Origin: Cryobacterium flavum
GTDB taxonomy: Bacteria; Actinomycetota; Actinomycetes; Actinomycetales; Microbacteriaceae
DNA length: 58,659 nucleotides
Reading direction: 5' to 3'
Assembly: GCF_900103805.1 (NCBI RefSeq)
Contig: NZ_FNIB01000018.1
Location: 1-58,659 of the forward strand
Shown: positions 1 to 8,045 of the stretch, one piece after another
Layout of the letters: the number at the start of each line of letters is the position of its first letter
Numbering within the stretch: the first letter of the stretch is position 1
Notes under the pieces: model-generated
What the model was told of the DNA's origin: nothing
The model's input: only the letters and a program-made list of their open reading frames with translations
Databases searched by the model: none
Position numbers and translations under genes: made by a program

Positions 1-1
1 G

Positions 2-181
2 GTCGACATCGCCGTCATCGCGCTCTGGCTCGGTCACGCCGACACGCACAGCACCGACGCCTACCTCCACGCCGACATGGCGATCAAGCAAGCCGCCATC
101 GAACGGACCAGACCGCCCGGTGTCACTCCCGGCAACTACCATCCCGAACCAAGCATCCTCGCCTGGCTCACAGCCCTATAA
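2..181 (+). pseudogene. Tyrosine recombinase, C-terminal tail (cut by window start)
   Basis: The frame is open from base 2 to the TAA at 179-181 and gives 59 residues. It contains LGHADTHSTDAYLHAD, the end of a phage-integrase/XerC-D catalytic domain: LGH followed by the Tyr nucleophile in DAYLHAD. These enzymes cut and rejoin DNA through that tyrosine. The tail WLGHADTHST..AIERT resembles integrases found with transposon-type integrase sets. The upstream part lies outside the window, so completeness cannot be judged. Family assignment is good; substrate is unknown. Confidence 0.75.
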
Positions 182-263
182 CTATGCCGACATCTCAACC
201 CCTAAAACCCGTCTGACCAGCACCATTACAACCCCCATCGGCATAGCCCCAACGTCGGCATAG

Positions 264-743
264 GACATTACCTACATCCACACCTGGCAAGGGTTCATCT
301 ACCTGGCGACTGTCATCGACTGCTATTCGAAGAAGGTCGTCGGCTGGTCTATCGCCGACCACATGCGCACCGAACTCGTCGCGGATGCCCTCCGGAATGC
401 CGCCGCTACGACCTTGATCGAGCCGGACGCGATCTGGCATTCCGATAGGGGCAGCGTTTACACATCGGCCGAGTTTCGGGCTCTGGTGACCGGCCTGGGG
501 ATGCGTTCCTCGATGGGCCGCACCGGCGTGTGCTGGGACAACAGCATGGCCGAAAGTTTCTTCTCCATGCTCAAGAACGAGCGCGTGTATCGCACCGCGT
601 ATGCCACGAAATCACAAGCTCGCAGCGACGTCATCCGATACATCGAAGGGTTTTACAACAGTCGACGCCGGCACTCCGCACTCGGTTACCGCCGACCGAA
701 TGAAGTCCACTACGGTTATCAACAGCCAGCATTGGCAGCGTAG
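264..743 (+). pseudogene. IS3-family transposase (OrfB) C-terminal fragment
   Basis: The open frame starts right after an in-frame TAG at 261-263 and runs to the stop at 743. It encodes the rve/DDE catalytic core: DITYI (first Asp), HSDRGS (second Asp), AESFFSMLKNE (Glu), then RRRHSALGYRRPNEV, the usual OrfB C-terminus. All three catalytic residues are present but the N-terminal half and OrfA are missing. The left flank (182-263) does not look like the rest of the element, so the element was cut. Bases 744-765 (..TTCCGCTGTCC) look like an IS3-type right end. Confidence 0.85.
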
Positions 744-770
744 AAGAAACCACTGATTCCGCTGTCCGAA

Positions 771-1061
771 ATGCCCGCGGCAGGTCACACCGAGGATCCC
801 GATTTTCCGGGCAAGGTCGTTCCGGTGGAATCCGTGGCCGCTGAGATGTTCACCAAACTCGCAGCCGATCAGCCCTTCACTCTCCCGGGAACGACCTCCA
901 CTCCAGAACCGACAACGGATTCCGCAGTGCCGGTCGAAACGTCAACGCCGGAACCGGGCGAAACCGCCGTCCCTGCACCAGTACCGACCGTTCAGCCGCT
1001 GGACGGTCTTACCGGCCAAACGGCGCAGGACGACTCGTGTGCCGAAGCGGCCATCAGGTGA
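771..1061 (+). pseudogene. LytR-CpsA-Psr (LCP) protein, C-terminal remnant
   Basis: 96 residues: a Pro/Thr/Glu-rich linker followed by LTGQTAQDDSCAEA. This tail, with a GQTA..D.C motif, closes many actinobacterial LCP (cell-wall glycopolymer ligase) proteins. The catalytic LCP domain is absent. The fragment begins immediately after the IS3 right end, so the element or a deletion removed the front. The identification rests on a short tail motif and is moderate. Confidence 0.45.
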
Positions 1062-1158
1062 TGGCAGTCTGTCGATAGTCCGGAGCCGACACTGCGCGGC
1101 CACGCACACGTCTCGAGCCTTCCTGAAACCGAACCACGTCGCATCCGCAGAGAAATAC

Positions 1159-1405
1159 AGCACCAGGGACTTCAGCGCGACGCTGCTCGCCTCCCCCGGC
1201 GGCGTGGTCCTTTTGTTCAGGGCCGGGCTGATCGTGCTCGCGATCAGCGCCTACTCCGTTTACAAGGGTGCCGCCAAGAAATTCACCGCCGACCTCACCG
1301 TGCCGAGCGGCCCGAGCCGTGATCACTCTCGGAGTCGTGGGCTACGTCGCCAAGGGGATCGTGCTGGGTGTCGTCGCCATTCTCGTCGTAGTCGCCGCGT
1401 TCTAG
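1159..1405 (+). pseudogene. DUF1206 membrane protein remnant
   Basis: Translation matches the middle of the intact DUF1206 gene at 25103-25909: LLASPGGVVLLFRAGL, then YKGAAKKFTADLTVPSGP in one frame, followed after 1315 by AVITLGVVGYVAKGIVLG in another frame, ending at TAG 1403-1405. Relative to the intact copy, about 8 bases are lost at the frame change. The start and the last helices are missing. This is a decayed paralogue or a relic of an older copy. Confidence 0.8.
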
Positions 1406-1599
1406 CCGTCGTCAACCAAGGTCAAGGCATCCACGCAGAATTCGTGCCCGCGTGACCAGCGTGGCGTCGTCGTCGATACGCTGTGAAGGAGGGGCACGGC
1501 AGTAGTCGGGTCAACGAGGAGACAATTGAACATCGACGTTGACGTTACGCTTATTATTGGCGCATACCGAGGGCTCGGTTCAGCCGCGAGCGTCGATTC

Positions 1600-2079
1600 A
1601 TGCTGATCGTGCTCCGTGGTAACTCTGGCTCAGGCAAGAGCACAATCGCCGAACGACTCCAATCGGAGTTGCCGGGACGGGCCGCCATTCTCAGCCAGGA
1701 CCACTTCCGCCGGGTGATCTACCACGAGCGTGAACAGGACAGCCTCGCGCACGCTGATCTGCTCGAAGCTGCGGCGGCGCACTGCCTGGGTGTCGGACAG
1801 CACGTGATCCTTGATGGCATCTTCAACGCCGACCGGTACGGTCCTATGCTCGCGCGCGTCAGGCTTATGACCGAAGACGCCCGCTTCTATGCCTTCGACC
1901 TGAGTTTTGAGGAAACTGTCCTCCGACACCAAACCCGCTCCAGGGCTGTCGACTTCACCGCAGACGAGATGGCCGTCTGGTACCACGGATGGCAACCACT
2001 CAGTTTTGTACGGGAGCGCAGGCTCGCGCCTTCCGAAACAGTCAGTGACATCGTCAACCGGGTTCTCGAAGACCGCTAG
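1600..2079 (+). CDS. P-loop kinase (AAA_33-like), substrate unknown
   Basis: 159 residues. Walker A is GNSGSGKST at residues 7-15; a second acidic stretch, VILDGIFNADRY, follows near residue 70, as in small phosphotransferases of the AAA_33 / zeta-toxin-like group. It probably transfers phosphate from ATP to a small molecule; the substrate cannot be read from the sequence. The length is normal for the family. No partner gene is adjacent: upstream is the DUF1206 remnant and downstream a broken phzF-like gene. A short relic of a paralogue lies at 40750-40824. Confidence 0.75.
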   Translation: MLIVLRGNSGSGKSTIAERLQSELPGRAAILSQDHFRRVIYHEREQDSLAHADLLEAAAAHCLGVGQHVILDGIFNADRYGPMLARVRLMTEDARFYAFDLSFEETVLRHQTRSRAVDFTADEMAVWYHGWQPLSFVRERRLAPSETVSDIVNRVLEDR

Positions 2080-2132
2080 ATGACAATAGGGCCGCCGCGG
2101 AATCCGCTTCCGCGTTTTGGTAGCGTTCGAGG

Positions 2133-2419
2133 ATGATCCGACAATTTCGCCAGGTCGACGTGTTCGGCGACGGTCCCTGCACCGGAAACCGTTCGCTGGC
2201 CATTCAACGCTCGGTACCGCCCGGGCCTGGCTGGACACTGGCGGCGTGCCTGCAACTCCGGGCGTTGTGGTTCAGGAATGCAACGCGGAGTTGGTTCCCG
2301 TTCGCATCGAGAAGGAACAACTTGCGTTCGCAGCGCCGCCACTGCTGCGCTTGAGTGCGGTCGATCCTGAGATGGTCACAGCGCTGATCAACATTCTCGG
2401 AATCCGGCTGGAGCAGGTC
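2133..2419 (+). pseudogene. PhzF-family isomerase/epimerase-like gene, broken
   Basis: The first frame begins MIRQFRQVDVFGDGPCTGN, the N-terminus of PhzF-type proteins (QVDVF..P..GN). After an internal loss the reading continues in another frame as VVQECNAELVPVRI and LAFAAPPLLRLSAVDPEMV, the middle of the same family. At 2420 the sequence switches to IS256 transposase. At least one frameshift, an internal deletion and a truncation are visible, so no active enzyme is expected. Confidence 0.7.
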
Positions 2420-2420
2420 A

Positions 2421-2712
2421 TTGAAGAAAGCCATCGGCACCGTATTCCAAGGCGCCAGTTGGCAACGCTGCCGTGTCCATCAAATGCGAAATATTCTCTC
2501 GATCGTCCCGCGGGCCAGCCAGGAAATGGTCGCCAGCGTCATCCGCACGATCTTCGCCCAGCCGGACGCCAAGCACGTTCAGGCCCAGTTCGACGAGGTC
2601 ACCCGCATGCTCGAACACTCCCACCCCCAAGGTCGCCCAGATGCTCCACGACGCCCTCGCAACCGTCGACGCCAGCATCCTCACAGGGGGATTCCCGTTC
2701 CCGAACTCACTG
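2421..2712 (+). pseudogene. IS256-family (Mutator) transposase, 3' fragment
   Basis: Encodes KKAIGTVFQGASWQRCRVHQ, MRNILSIVPRASQEMV and FAQPDAKHVQAQFDEV, the region around the third catalytic part of IS256-type transposases. A one-base shift near 2628 moves the reading to KVAQMLHDAL. The 5' part is missing and the junction lies inside the PhzF remnant. A related piece of the same IS type lies at 33360-33738. Confidence 0.85.
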
Positions 2713-2741
2713 CGGCATAATCAGAACCACTGACCTGCACG

Positions 2742-2776
2742 GTGTCGAGAAACTCCACCACTCAGCGGGACGTGAC
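2742..2776 (+). repeat. IS256-type terminal inverted repeat (right end)
   Basis: GAAACTCCACCACTCAGCGG and the following GACGTGAC sit just after the transposase remnant. The reverse complement of the same block occurs at 37350-37380. The next base, 2777, begins a sequence duplicated at 21674, which places the element boundary at 2776/2777. Confidence 0.65.
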
Positions 2777-2851
2777 GATGGCGCCGCCGAGATAGGCGGT
2801 GCTGGTGCCCTTGGACTCTGCATCGGACTCAGCTTGGTCAAGACGCGTCAT
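2777..2851 (-). pseudogene. Small two-helix membrane protein, N-terminal fragment
   Basis: 25 codons (MTRLDQAESDAESKGTS, then TAYLGGAI) identical or nearly so to the start of the intact gene at 21527-21748. The DNA 2777-2876 matches 21674-21773 with about five differences. The IS256 end at 2776 cuts it off, so this is a second copy destroyed by insertion or recombination. Confidence 0.75.
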
Positions 2852-3110
2852 GCTCGAAGCCTACTGCGCTCATTCATCGTGTCTCGAAACCGCCCTAGGA
2901 CTATGGGACGTGTCACCAGTCCCCCTTTTCGCCTTTCCAAATCGCCCGAATCTCGCGGCGCCGTGATTGTCATAACCAAGTCGCATAGCGTCCTGGTGGA
3001 ATGACGGTACTGACTGTTAGTCCTGAAACGCTCACCAAGGGCAGATTGACGAAACGGGAGAGGCCGAGCAACGTGACCCACTCGTCAAGCGACTCCCCTG
3101 TAATCGTTAA

Positions 3111-3572
3111 CTACTCCGAGACAACCTCGAATAGGAGCGCGAGTTCGTCGAGTTCGACGTCCCAGCCCTCTCGGTTCTGCTCAAGTCGTTCGCGACGGTA
3201 GCGGGTGCCGCCGGGGAGTGTGTCGAAGCCCGATTCGATCACCGTGACATCCGTCCCGGAACCAGCATCGGCGAGGGTGAAGCGCACGTGCGTCGAGTAC
3301 TCGTCGAGCTGTTCGGCGGGGATTCCCGACCAACGGAAGCCGAACGAGCCGTCGGGCACGACCTCGGTGATTTCGATCGGGAAACTGCCGTAGTCATCCC
3401 AGTCGATGCTGCCCGTTGCACCGGGCTCGAGCGCGGCGAACCCCACACCGTCGCCAAACCACTTGACCATCACCTCGGGGTCGGTCAGCGCCTTCCACAC
3501 GTGCACGCGCGAGGCTCCGATGTGCACGGTGCGGGTCACTGTGTGCCCCTTGATTCTTGCGTGATCAGACAC
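3111..3572 (-). CDS. SRPBCC / AHSA1-like domain protein
   Basis: 153 residues with the AHSA1-type START-like fold: TVTRTVHIGASRVHVWKAL at the N-terminus, DPEVMVKWFGDG, then GFRWSGIP and a C-terminal helix with ERLEQNREGWDVELDEL. Such proteins bind hydrophobic ligands or act as co-factors and often pair with an ArsR regulator, none of which is seen here. The start is GTG at 3572 behind AAGGAAAC. The gene stands alone, with decayed DNA on both sides. Ligand unknown. Confidence 0.8.
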   Translation of the reverse strand: MSDHARIKGHTVTRTVHIGASRVHVWKALTDPEVMVKWFGDGVGFAALEPGATGSIDWDDYGSFPIEITEVVPDGSFGFRWSGIPAEQLDEYSTHVRFTLADAGSGTDVTVIESGFDTLPGGTRYRRERLEQNREGWDVELDELALLFEVVSE

Positions 3573-3912
3573 GGTGTTTCCTTCACATTCAAGCCGAGCG
3601 CGACGGGACAGTGCCCGCAGAGCGGCACGTCAACAGGTTCTGCAAACGCACCTCATCGAGCCTACCCATGATTGCGTATCTGTTCACGGCCGGGCGAGCG
3701 CCATGAACGCGAGGGGCAACGCATCAGAGGTCGGTCCTTTGGCGCCCATGGTGCGTGTACGCCTTACGAGCTTAAACAGTCGCCAGGCGTGGTTCCCCCA
3801 GTCCAGCACTGGTATTCGGAAGAGCCCGGTTTGCTCAATCCTTTCGTTGCCATCGACTAGGAGAGCGCCCGTCGATCAACCGATTGATCCACCTGCGATA
3901 TCACCGAATGGC
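3573..3912. other. Unassigned intergenic stretch
   Basis: Between the SRPBCC start and the arr remnant I see no recognisable gene. A short + strand frame ends with LKQSPGVVPPVQHWYSEEP and stops at 3860, but it matches nothing I know. Confidence 0.4.
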
Positions 3913-4261
3913 CTAGTCGTCGATGACCGCGCGGCCTTTCCGGGTGAGAGCGGCGAGACTATCTCGCATCGACTGCACCTGAACCGGCGAGTTCCCAATC
4001 CAATCGAGGAGTTCACCGACCACTTCCACCGGTTCGCGGGTGCGGTAAGAGTGAGTCGGATTGCCGGGGAACTGCCAGTTCAGCGCCCCCGGTTGCGGCG
4101 TCCAGCGTTTCCGTCAGGTAGACATGGTTCGCTCGCCTCCCGGCTTCGAAATTCGAGTCGCGACCAGCAACTAACAGGTCGCCCAGCGCCAAGTCTGCTT
4201 TTGTCCCATGCAACAGAACACCGGGTTCGTAGACATCGAATGGTTTGGGCTCGCCGGTCAT
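3913..4261 (-). pseudogene. arr: Rifampin ADP-ribosyltransferase (Arr), deleted internally
   Basis: Arr inactivates rifamycins by ADP-ribosylation. On the minus strand, from ATG 4261, the reading is EPKPFDVYEPGVLLHGTKAD, LALGDLLVAG, SNFEAGR, NHVYLTETLDAA and GAELA, the Arr N-terminal half. It then jumps, with a frame change near 4090, to FPGNPTHSYRTREPVEVVGE, LLDWIGNSPVQVQ and a normal end ..GRAVIDD and TAG at 3913-3915. About 25 codons between the halves are missing. It is read through from the patatin fragment upstream with no separating stop. The gene is inactive as it stands. Confidence 0.85.
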
Positions 4262-4318
4262 CGTCACCTCCACAACAGTTGGTAGCAGATCTGAACTCGA
4301 ACCGTAGGGTCCACGACG

Positions 4319-4699
4319 CCGCCAGAATTCGGCGAGGTAGTCAGCGCTTGCTGTGCCCTGCTCGTATCCAGCCCGAGCAGCGAGCGGCCGAAGCGACAGA
4401 TTCATCGCGTGAACACCGAACAGGTGCTCGGAGCCCTCTTCTGGAAAGATCGTTTCGACCGTGCTGCCCTCGGCGCGGAGCTCGGCGATCTGAGTGGCGA
4501 GATGCACTCCCCAGGGCAGCGGCGTCAATGATTTGCCGCCGAACGGTGACAGCACCAGCACCCGTCCGTATCCGGCGGCCAGATGAGCATTCTCGGCGTT
4601 CGATCGGTAGCCGCCGTCGATGTAGCGGATATCGTCGATTCGGTACGGAAGGCCACTGGCGCAGCTGGCGGCGACGGCATCAGTCAATACGACTCCGCA
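4319..4699 (-). pseudogene. Patatin-like phospholipase, C-terminal fragment
   Basis: The reading contains LPYRIDDIRYIDGGYRSNAE (the DGG/Asp half of the patatin Ser-Asp dyad), VLVLSPFGGKSLTPLPWGVH and MNLSLRPLAARAGYEQG, typical of bacterial patatin-like esterases of the serine-protease-inhibitor type. The GXSXG serine motif and the whole N-terminus are missing. The frame runs on into the arr remnant. It lies just behind the alpha/beta hydrolase terminator. Confidence 0.75.
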
Positions 4700-4765
4700 A
4701 CCGGTTGCAGCTCGACGTGCCACGGTGATTTTGCGCGCGGGCCGAGTCGAGTCCGACCCCGGGCG

Positions 4766-4803
4766 GAGGAGAGCCCGCCACCGATCAGCGACGGGCTCTC
4801 CTC
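4766..4803 (-). terminator. Hairpin terminator after the alpha/beta hydrolase
   Basis: GAGGAGAGCCCG (4766-4777) pairs perfectly with CGGGCTCTCCTC (4792-4803) around a 14-base loop. It begins 7 bases past the hydrolase stop codon. There is no U-run, as is common for actinobacterial hairpin terminators. Confidence 0.7.
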
Positions 4804-4809
4804 GAGTCT

Positions 4810-5658
4810 CTACTTCGCGAGAAACTCGAGAACGTGCCGGTTCCATTCGTCCGTGTGCGACACGGTGAGACCGTGCGGAGCACCTTCGATCAGCACGAGT
4901 TCACTGCCGGCGATGGCCTCGTGAGTACGCTTACCGCTGACCTCAAACGGCACGATCGTGTCGGAGTCGCCGTGGATGACCAGAGTAGGCACGGTGATTT
5001 TCGTCAGGTCGTCGCGAAAATCCGTCGTCGCAAACGCGGTCGTACAGTCGAGCGTGCCCTTCGGTGACGCTATTTCTGCGATGTCGCGGTTGTAGGCAAT
5101 CTGCTCGGAGCTGACCTTAGGCTTGTTGACCAACGAGGGCTTACCGGCCGTGAAGAACATTTCAAGAAATTCGTGCAGAAATGCCGGCCGGTCGCCAGTC
5201 AGGCCGTCGTGGAACCACTGAGCCAGGCCGGCGTCGACACCGCCCTCGGGGTTGTCCTCCGACTTCCAGAGATACGGAGTTACTGCGCTGGCGAAGACGA
5301 GTTTCGCCACGCGGTCGGTGCCATGAGTGCCGACGTAGCGGGCGAGCTCACCGCCGCCCATCGAGAATCCGATGAGGGTGACCTCGTGCAGGTCGAGGGT
5401 GTCGAGCACGACCTTCAGGTCCGCAGCGAACGTGTCGTAGTCGTATCCGTTCCAAGGCTGGGACGACTGGCCGAACCCGCGACGGTCATAGGTGATCACC
5501 CGGTAGCCGGCGTCCACGAGTGCGGGCACCTGGCCCTCCCACGACCTGCCACTGAGTGGCCAGCCGTGAATCAGCACGACGGGCTTACCGGCGCCTGCGT
5601 CCTCGTAATGCAGTTCGACATCGGTTTCATTTGGCGCGGGAACGGTGATGAAGGGCAT
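4810..5658 (-). CDS. Alpha/beta hydrolase, non-haem haloperoxidase/arylesterase type
   Basis: 282 residues. The oxyanion motif HGWP is at 31-34, the nucleophile elbow GFSMGG carries Ser99, the acid is in HGDSDTIVP (about Asp233) and the histidine in GAPHGL (His262). The layout and YDRRGFGQSSQP place it with the cofactor-free chloroperoxidase / arylesterase group; most members are esterases in practice. The start ATG at 5658 follows AAGGAGAG. It is monocistronic and ends at a strong hairpin. Likely cytosolic, as no signal peptide is seen. Natural substrate unknown. Confidence 0.9.
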   Translation of the reverse strand: MPFITVPAPNETDVELHYEDAGAGKPVVLIHGWPLSGRSWEGQVPALVDAGYRVITYDRRGFGQSSQPWNGYDYDTFAADLKVVLDTLDLHEVTLIGFSMGGGELARYVGTHGTDRVAKLVFASAVTPYLWKSEDNPEGGVDAGLAQWFHDGLTGDRPAFLHEFLEMFFTAGKPSLVNKPKVSSEQIAYNRDIAEIASPKGTLDCTTAFATTDFRDDLTKITVPTLVIHGDSDTIVPFEVSGKRTHEAIAGSELVLIEGAPHGLTVSHTDEWNRHVLEFLAK

Positions 5659-5930
5659 GGTCTCTCCTTGAAATTGGTATGGTGCCCCGAACGTAGTCGG
5701 GATAGTTGCGGGGCGTAATCCGAGTTTGCTAGGAGAAAGCTGAGTCCTGCCCGACCTGGGGGTGCACGCGAACTCCAGGGCGAAGGCGTCGCACCGCCGT
5801 TAGCTGCCTTCCTGCCCGTGATTGAGCCGCACCGAACGAATGGCCACCAGGAGCGGATGCCGCAATCGGCTCTCAGCCGGAAAGCAGCTTCACGAAATGG
5901 CTGCGCCCGAGCGTCTTCAACACACACGCT

Positions 5931-6025
5931 CACGGTCGATGGGCGAAAAACGCTCGAAGGCCACTTGGCCGCCCTCGCTCAGATCGCCGGCAGCCAGCCC
6001 GACGCCGTCAACTGAGAATCACAGC
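5931..6025 (+). repeat. 95-bp duplicated segment, copy 1 (winged-helix regulator tail)
   Basis: Matches 30696-30790 with about three differences. It encodes TVDGRKTLEGHLAALAQIAG and a stop, the C-terminus of a small winged-helix (MarR/ArsR-like) regulator. Nothing upstream at 5820-5930 continues the regulator. Both copies end at the same base, followed here by the truncated hipA. Confidence 0.75.
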
Positions 6026-6085
6026 GTGCGCACCGACCAGATGCCCGACCAACTCGCCGTATTGCTCGACGCGCAAGTCACCCAT
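6026..6085 (-). pseudogene. hipA: HipA-like kinase, N-terminal stub
   Basis: The minus-strand ATG at 6085 overlaps the hipB stop by 8 bases and gives MGDLRVEQYGELVGHLVG, the usual HipA N-terminal strand. Coding sequence stops making sense at 6025, where the 95-bp duplicated block begins. HipA toxins phosphorylate aminoacyl-tRNA synthetases; the kinase domain here is gone. Confidence 0.7.
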
Positions 6086-6329
6086 GGGTCTCGTCCACAA
6101 CATCGTCTTGGGGCCCGTCGGTGCCTGGATCGACCTCCATGTACATGCGAATACCGGTCTCCCGCATGATCGCAAAGATGCGCTCGATCACGATGGTGTT
6201 CTTGCCGGACTCCAAACCCCAGATGTACTTCTGGTCGGTGTCCAACCTCTCCGCGAGATCGCGCTGCGTCAGACCGCTTACGAGACGGCCCCGCTGCAGC
6301 ATTCGACCGAGACCCTCTGGGCCCTTCAC
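6078..6329 (-). CDS. hipB: XRE-type HTH protein, HipB-like antitoxin
   Basis: 83 residues with one helix-turn-helix: MLQRGRLVSGLTQRDLAERL, then DTDQKYIWGLESGKNT. The length, the HTH and the overlapping downstream hipA stub identify it as HipB, the DNA-binding antitoxin that autorepresses hipBA and neutralises HipA. With HipA lost it is an orphan that may only act as a repressor or may be drifting. Start ATG at 6329; no strong Shine-Dalgarno is visible. Confidence 0.75.
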   Translation of the reverse strand: MKGPEGLGRMLQRGRLVSGLTQRDLAERLDTDQKYIWGLESGKNTIVIERIFAIMRETGIRMYMEVDPGTDGPQDDVVDETHG

Positions 6330-6615
6330 TTCTCCACGTGCAGCCAGGACAAACTCCTTCCGACGTTCTTAAACCCTTCAGCCTGGCTGGCGGTATTATC
6401 GCCGTCGAAGCTACCGATGGCTATATGACCGTCAAATTTTCGGCAGAGGTGATCGAACCCGATCATTGGCCGGGCTGTCGCCATGGCTCTTAACGAGAGT
6501 CCTGATCAAGGCCGAACAGAATGACGCCCCGCACCGGCTGGGGCACACGACTGCGATGGAGAGCTCATCGTCCTCGCCGGAGTGGCGTTTCCTCTCGGTT
6601 TCTTGTTCTACTTTC

Positions 6616-6657
6616 TCACCTCTAACCTCTAACCTCTAACCCCTAACCCCTAACCTC
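6616..6657. repeat. Heptamer tandem repeat TAACCYC
   Basis: Five exact-period units of TAACC(T/C)C run from 6623 to 6657, preceded by one degenerate unit (TCACCTC). It lies between hipB and chrA. It resembles telomere-type repeats by eye, but six short units on this scale are a simple-sequence tract. Confidence 0.8.
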
Positions 6658-6830
6658 TGGACCTTGGTCCAGCACGTCACGTATCTTGGCGATCTCCCTG
6701 CGGTGCAGGGGGTATCCGCTCGTTAACCGGAGCGTGCGACACTTCATTTGTGTCCAGAAAAGTAACTCACAAGCGGAACATCAGGCCGAACGCGTGGGGA
6801 GTGGGCCAAACAATAGCCTCGGAAGGCCGC

Positions 6831-8045
6831 ATGGTTGAACCTCGCGTGCGTAAGAGCGCCTGGGAGGTCTTCTGGGTATTTTTGAGAATGGGATTAACAT
6901 CCTTCGGGGGCCCGGTGGCACATCTCGCATATTTCCGTGAGGAGTTGGTCCAACGCCGCAGATGGCTAAGCGATAGCGATTACTCAGATCTCGTCGCGCT
7001 CGGGCAGTTCCTCCCGGGCCCTGCGTCGAGCCAGGTCGGATTCGGTCTGGGCCTGTACCGAGCAGGGCCGCTGGGGGCTATCGCCGCGTTCCTCGCTTTC
7101 ACTCTCCCCTCTGCCGTCCTGATGGTGGCTTTCGGCTACGGTGCGAGCGTATTTCACGGCGAGATTGGTTCCGGGATCATCCTTGGACTCACGATCGTCG
7201 CCGTAGCGATTGTCGCTCAGGCTGTCTGGGGAATGGCACGTATGCTTACCCCCGATCCTGCTCGCGCTTCCATCGCAGTGATTGCTGTTCTCATCGCGCT
7301 TCTGCTCGCGGGACCAATGGGTCAGATCATCGCTCTTGTGGCGGGCGCGTGTGCTGGCCTGATCTGGTGCCGTGCTGGCTCCGGCACCGTGACTGAAATG
7401 ATCCGATTCCCGGTCTCCCGTGCCGTCGGATGGGTTTGCCTGTCGCTCTTCGCAATCTTGCTGGTCGCGTTACCGGTTGCGGCTGCCGCGACCGAATGGG
7501 AGACGATTGAAGTGTTCGACGCGTTCTACCGGGCCGGGGCGCTGGTGTTTGGCGGCGGTCACGTCGTTTTGCCGTTGTTGCAAGCCGGAGTCCTGGATCC
7601 GGGATGGGTTTCTCCGGATCAATTTCTCACCGGATACAGCGCGGCGCAGGCGCTACCCGGCCCTTTGTTCACATTCGCTGCGTATCTCGGCACCGTCTCA
7701 GCCGTGGGCCCGGGCGGTACCGCAGGTGCCACTCTCGCCTTAATTGGTGTGTTCCTGCCAGGATTACTTGTCTTCATCGGGGTATTACCGTTCTGGAATG
7801 CGTTTCGATTGCGAGCATGGGCGCAAGCGCTCATGCGCGGCGCGAACGCTGCAGTTGTCGGTATCCTCGCCGCAGCCTTGTATGACCCAGTTTTTACAAA
7901 TTCGATCACGGGTCCTGCCCCATTCGTCCTGGCTCTCTTGTGTTTCGTGCTGCTCATCGCGTGGCGCATACCGGCTTGGGCTGTCGTAGGCGTCGGTGCT
8001 GTCGGCGGGATAGTGCTTACTCTTCTGCCCGAAGAAATGCTTTAA
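6831..8045 (+). CDS. chrA: Chromate transporter ChrA (two-domain)
   Basis: 404 residues with two CHR domains. Domain 1 has FLRMGLTSFGGPVAHLAYF, FLPGPASSQVGF and a block of helices; domain 2 has VFGGGHVVLPLLQ and AQALPGPLFTFAAYLG. These are the duplicated GGP and PGP motifs of ChrA, which exports chromate driven by ion gradient. About ten to twelve membrane segments are expected. I chose ATG 6831 because GGAAGG lies 6 bases before it; a GTG at 6750 would add 27 residues with no good ribosome site. Followed by a 395-bp gap. Confidence 0.93.
   Translation: MVEPRVRKSAWEVFWVFLRMGLTSFGGPVAHLAYFREELVQRRRWLSDSDYSDLVALGQFLPGPASSQVGFGLGLYRAGPLGAIAAFLAFTLPSAVLMVAFGYGASVFHGEIGSGIILGLTIVAVAIVAQAVWGMARMLTPDPARASIAVIAVLIALLLAGPMGQIIALVAGACAGLIWCRAGSGTVTEMIRFPVSRAVGWVCLSLFAILLVALPVAAAATEWETIEVFDAFYRAGALVFGGGHVVLPLLQAGVLDPGWVSPDQFLTGYSAAQALPGPLFTFAAYLGTVSAVGPGGTAGATLALIGVFLPGLLVFIGVLPFWNAFRLRAWAQALMRGANAAVVGILAAALYDPVFTNSITGPAPFVLALLCFVLLIAWRIPAWAVVGVGAVGGIVLTLLPEEML

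Noticed and set aside
1630..2238. 202-codon minus-strand frame opposite the P-loop kinase
   Set aside because: It mirrors the kinase coding frame and has no family motif; a shadow.
3672..3860. 62-codon plus frame as a gene
   Set aside because: No ribosome site or family; composition does not separate it from background.
6616..6657. Heptamer tract considered as a CRISPR array or telomere
   Set aside because: No spacers, units are 7 bp, and only six units; not CRISPR and too short for a telomere.
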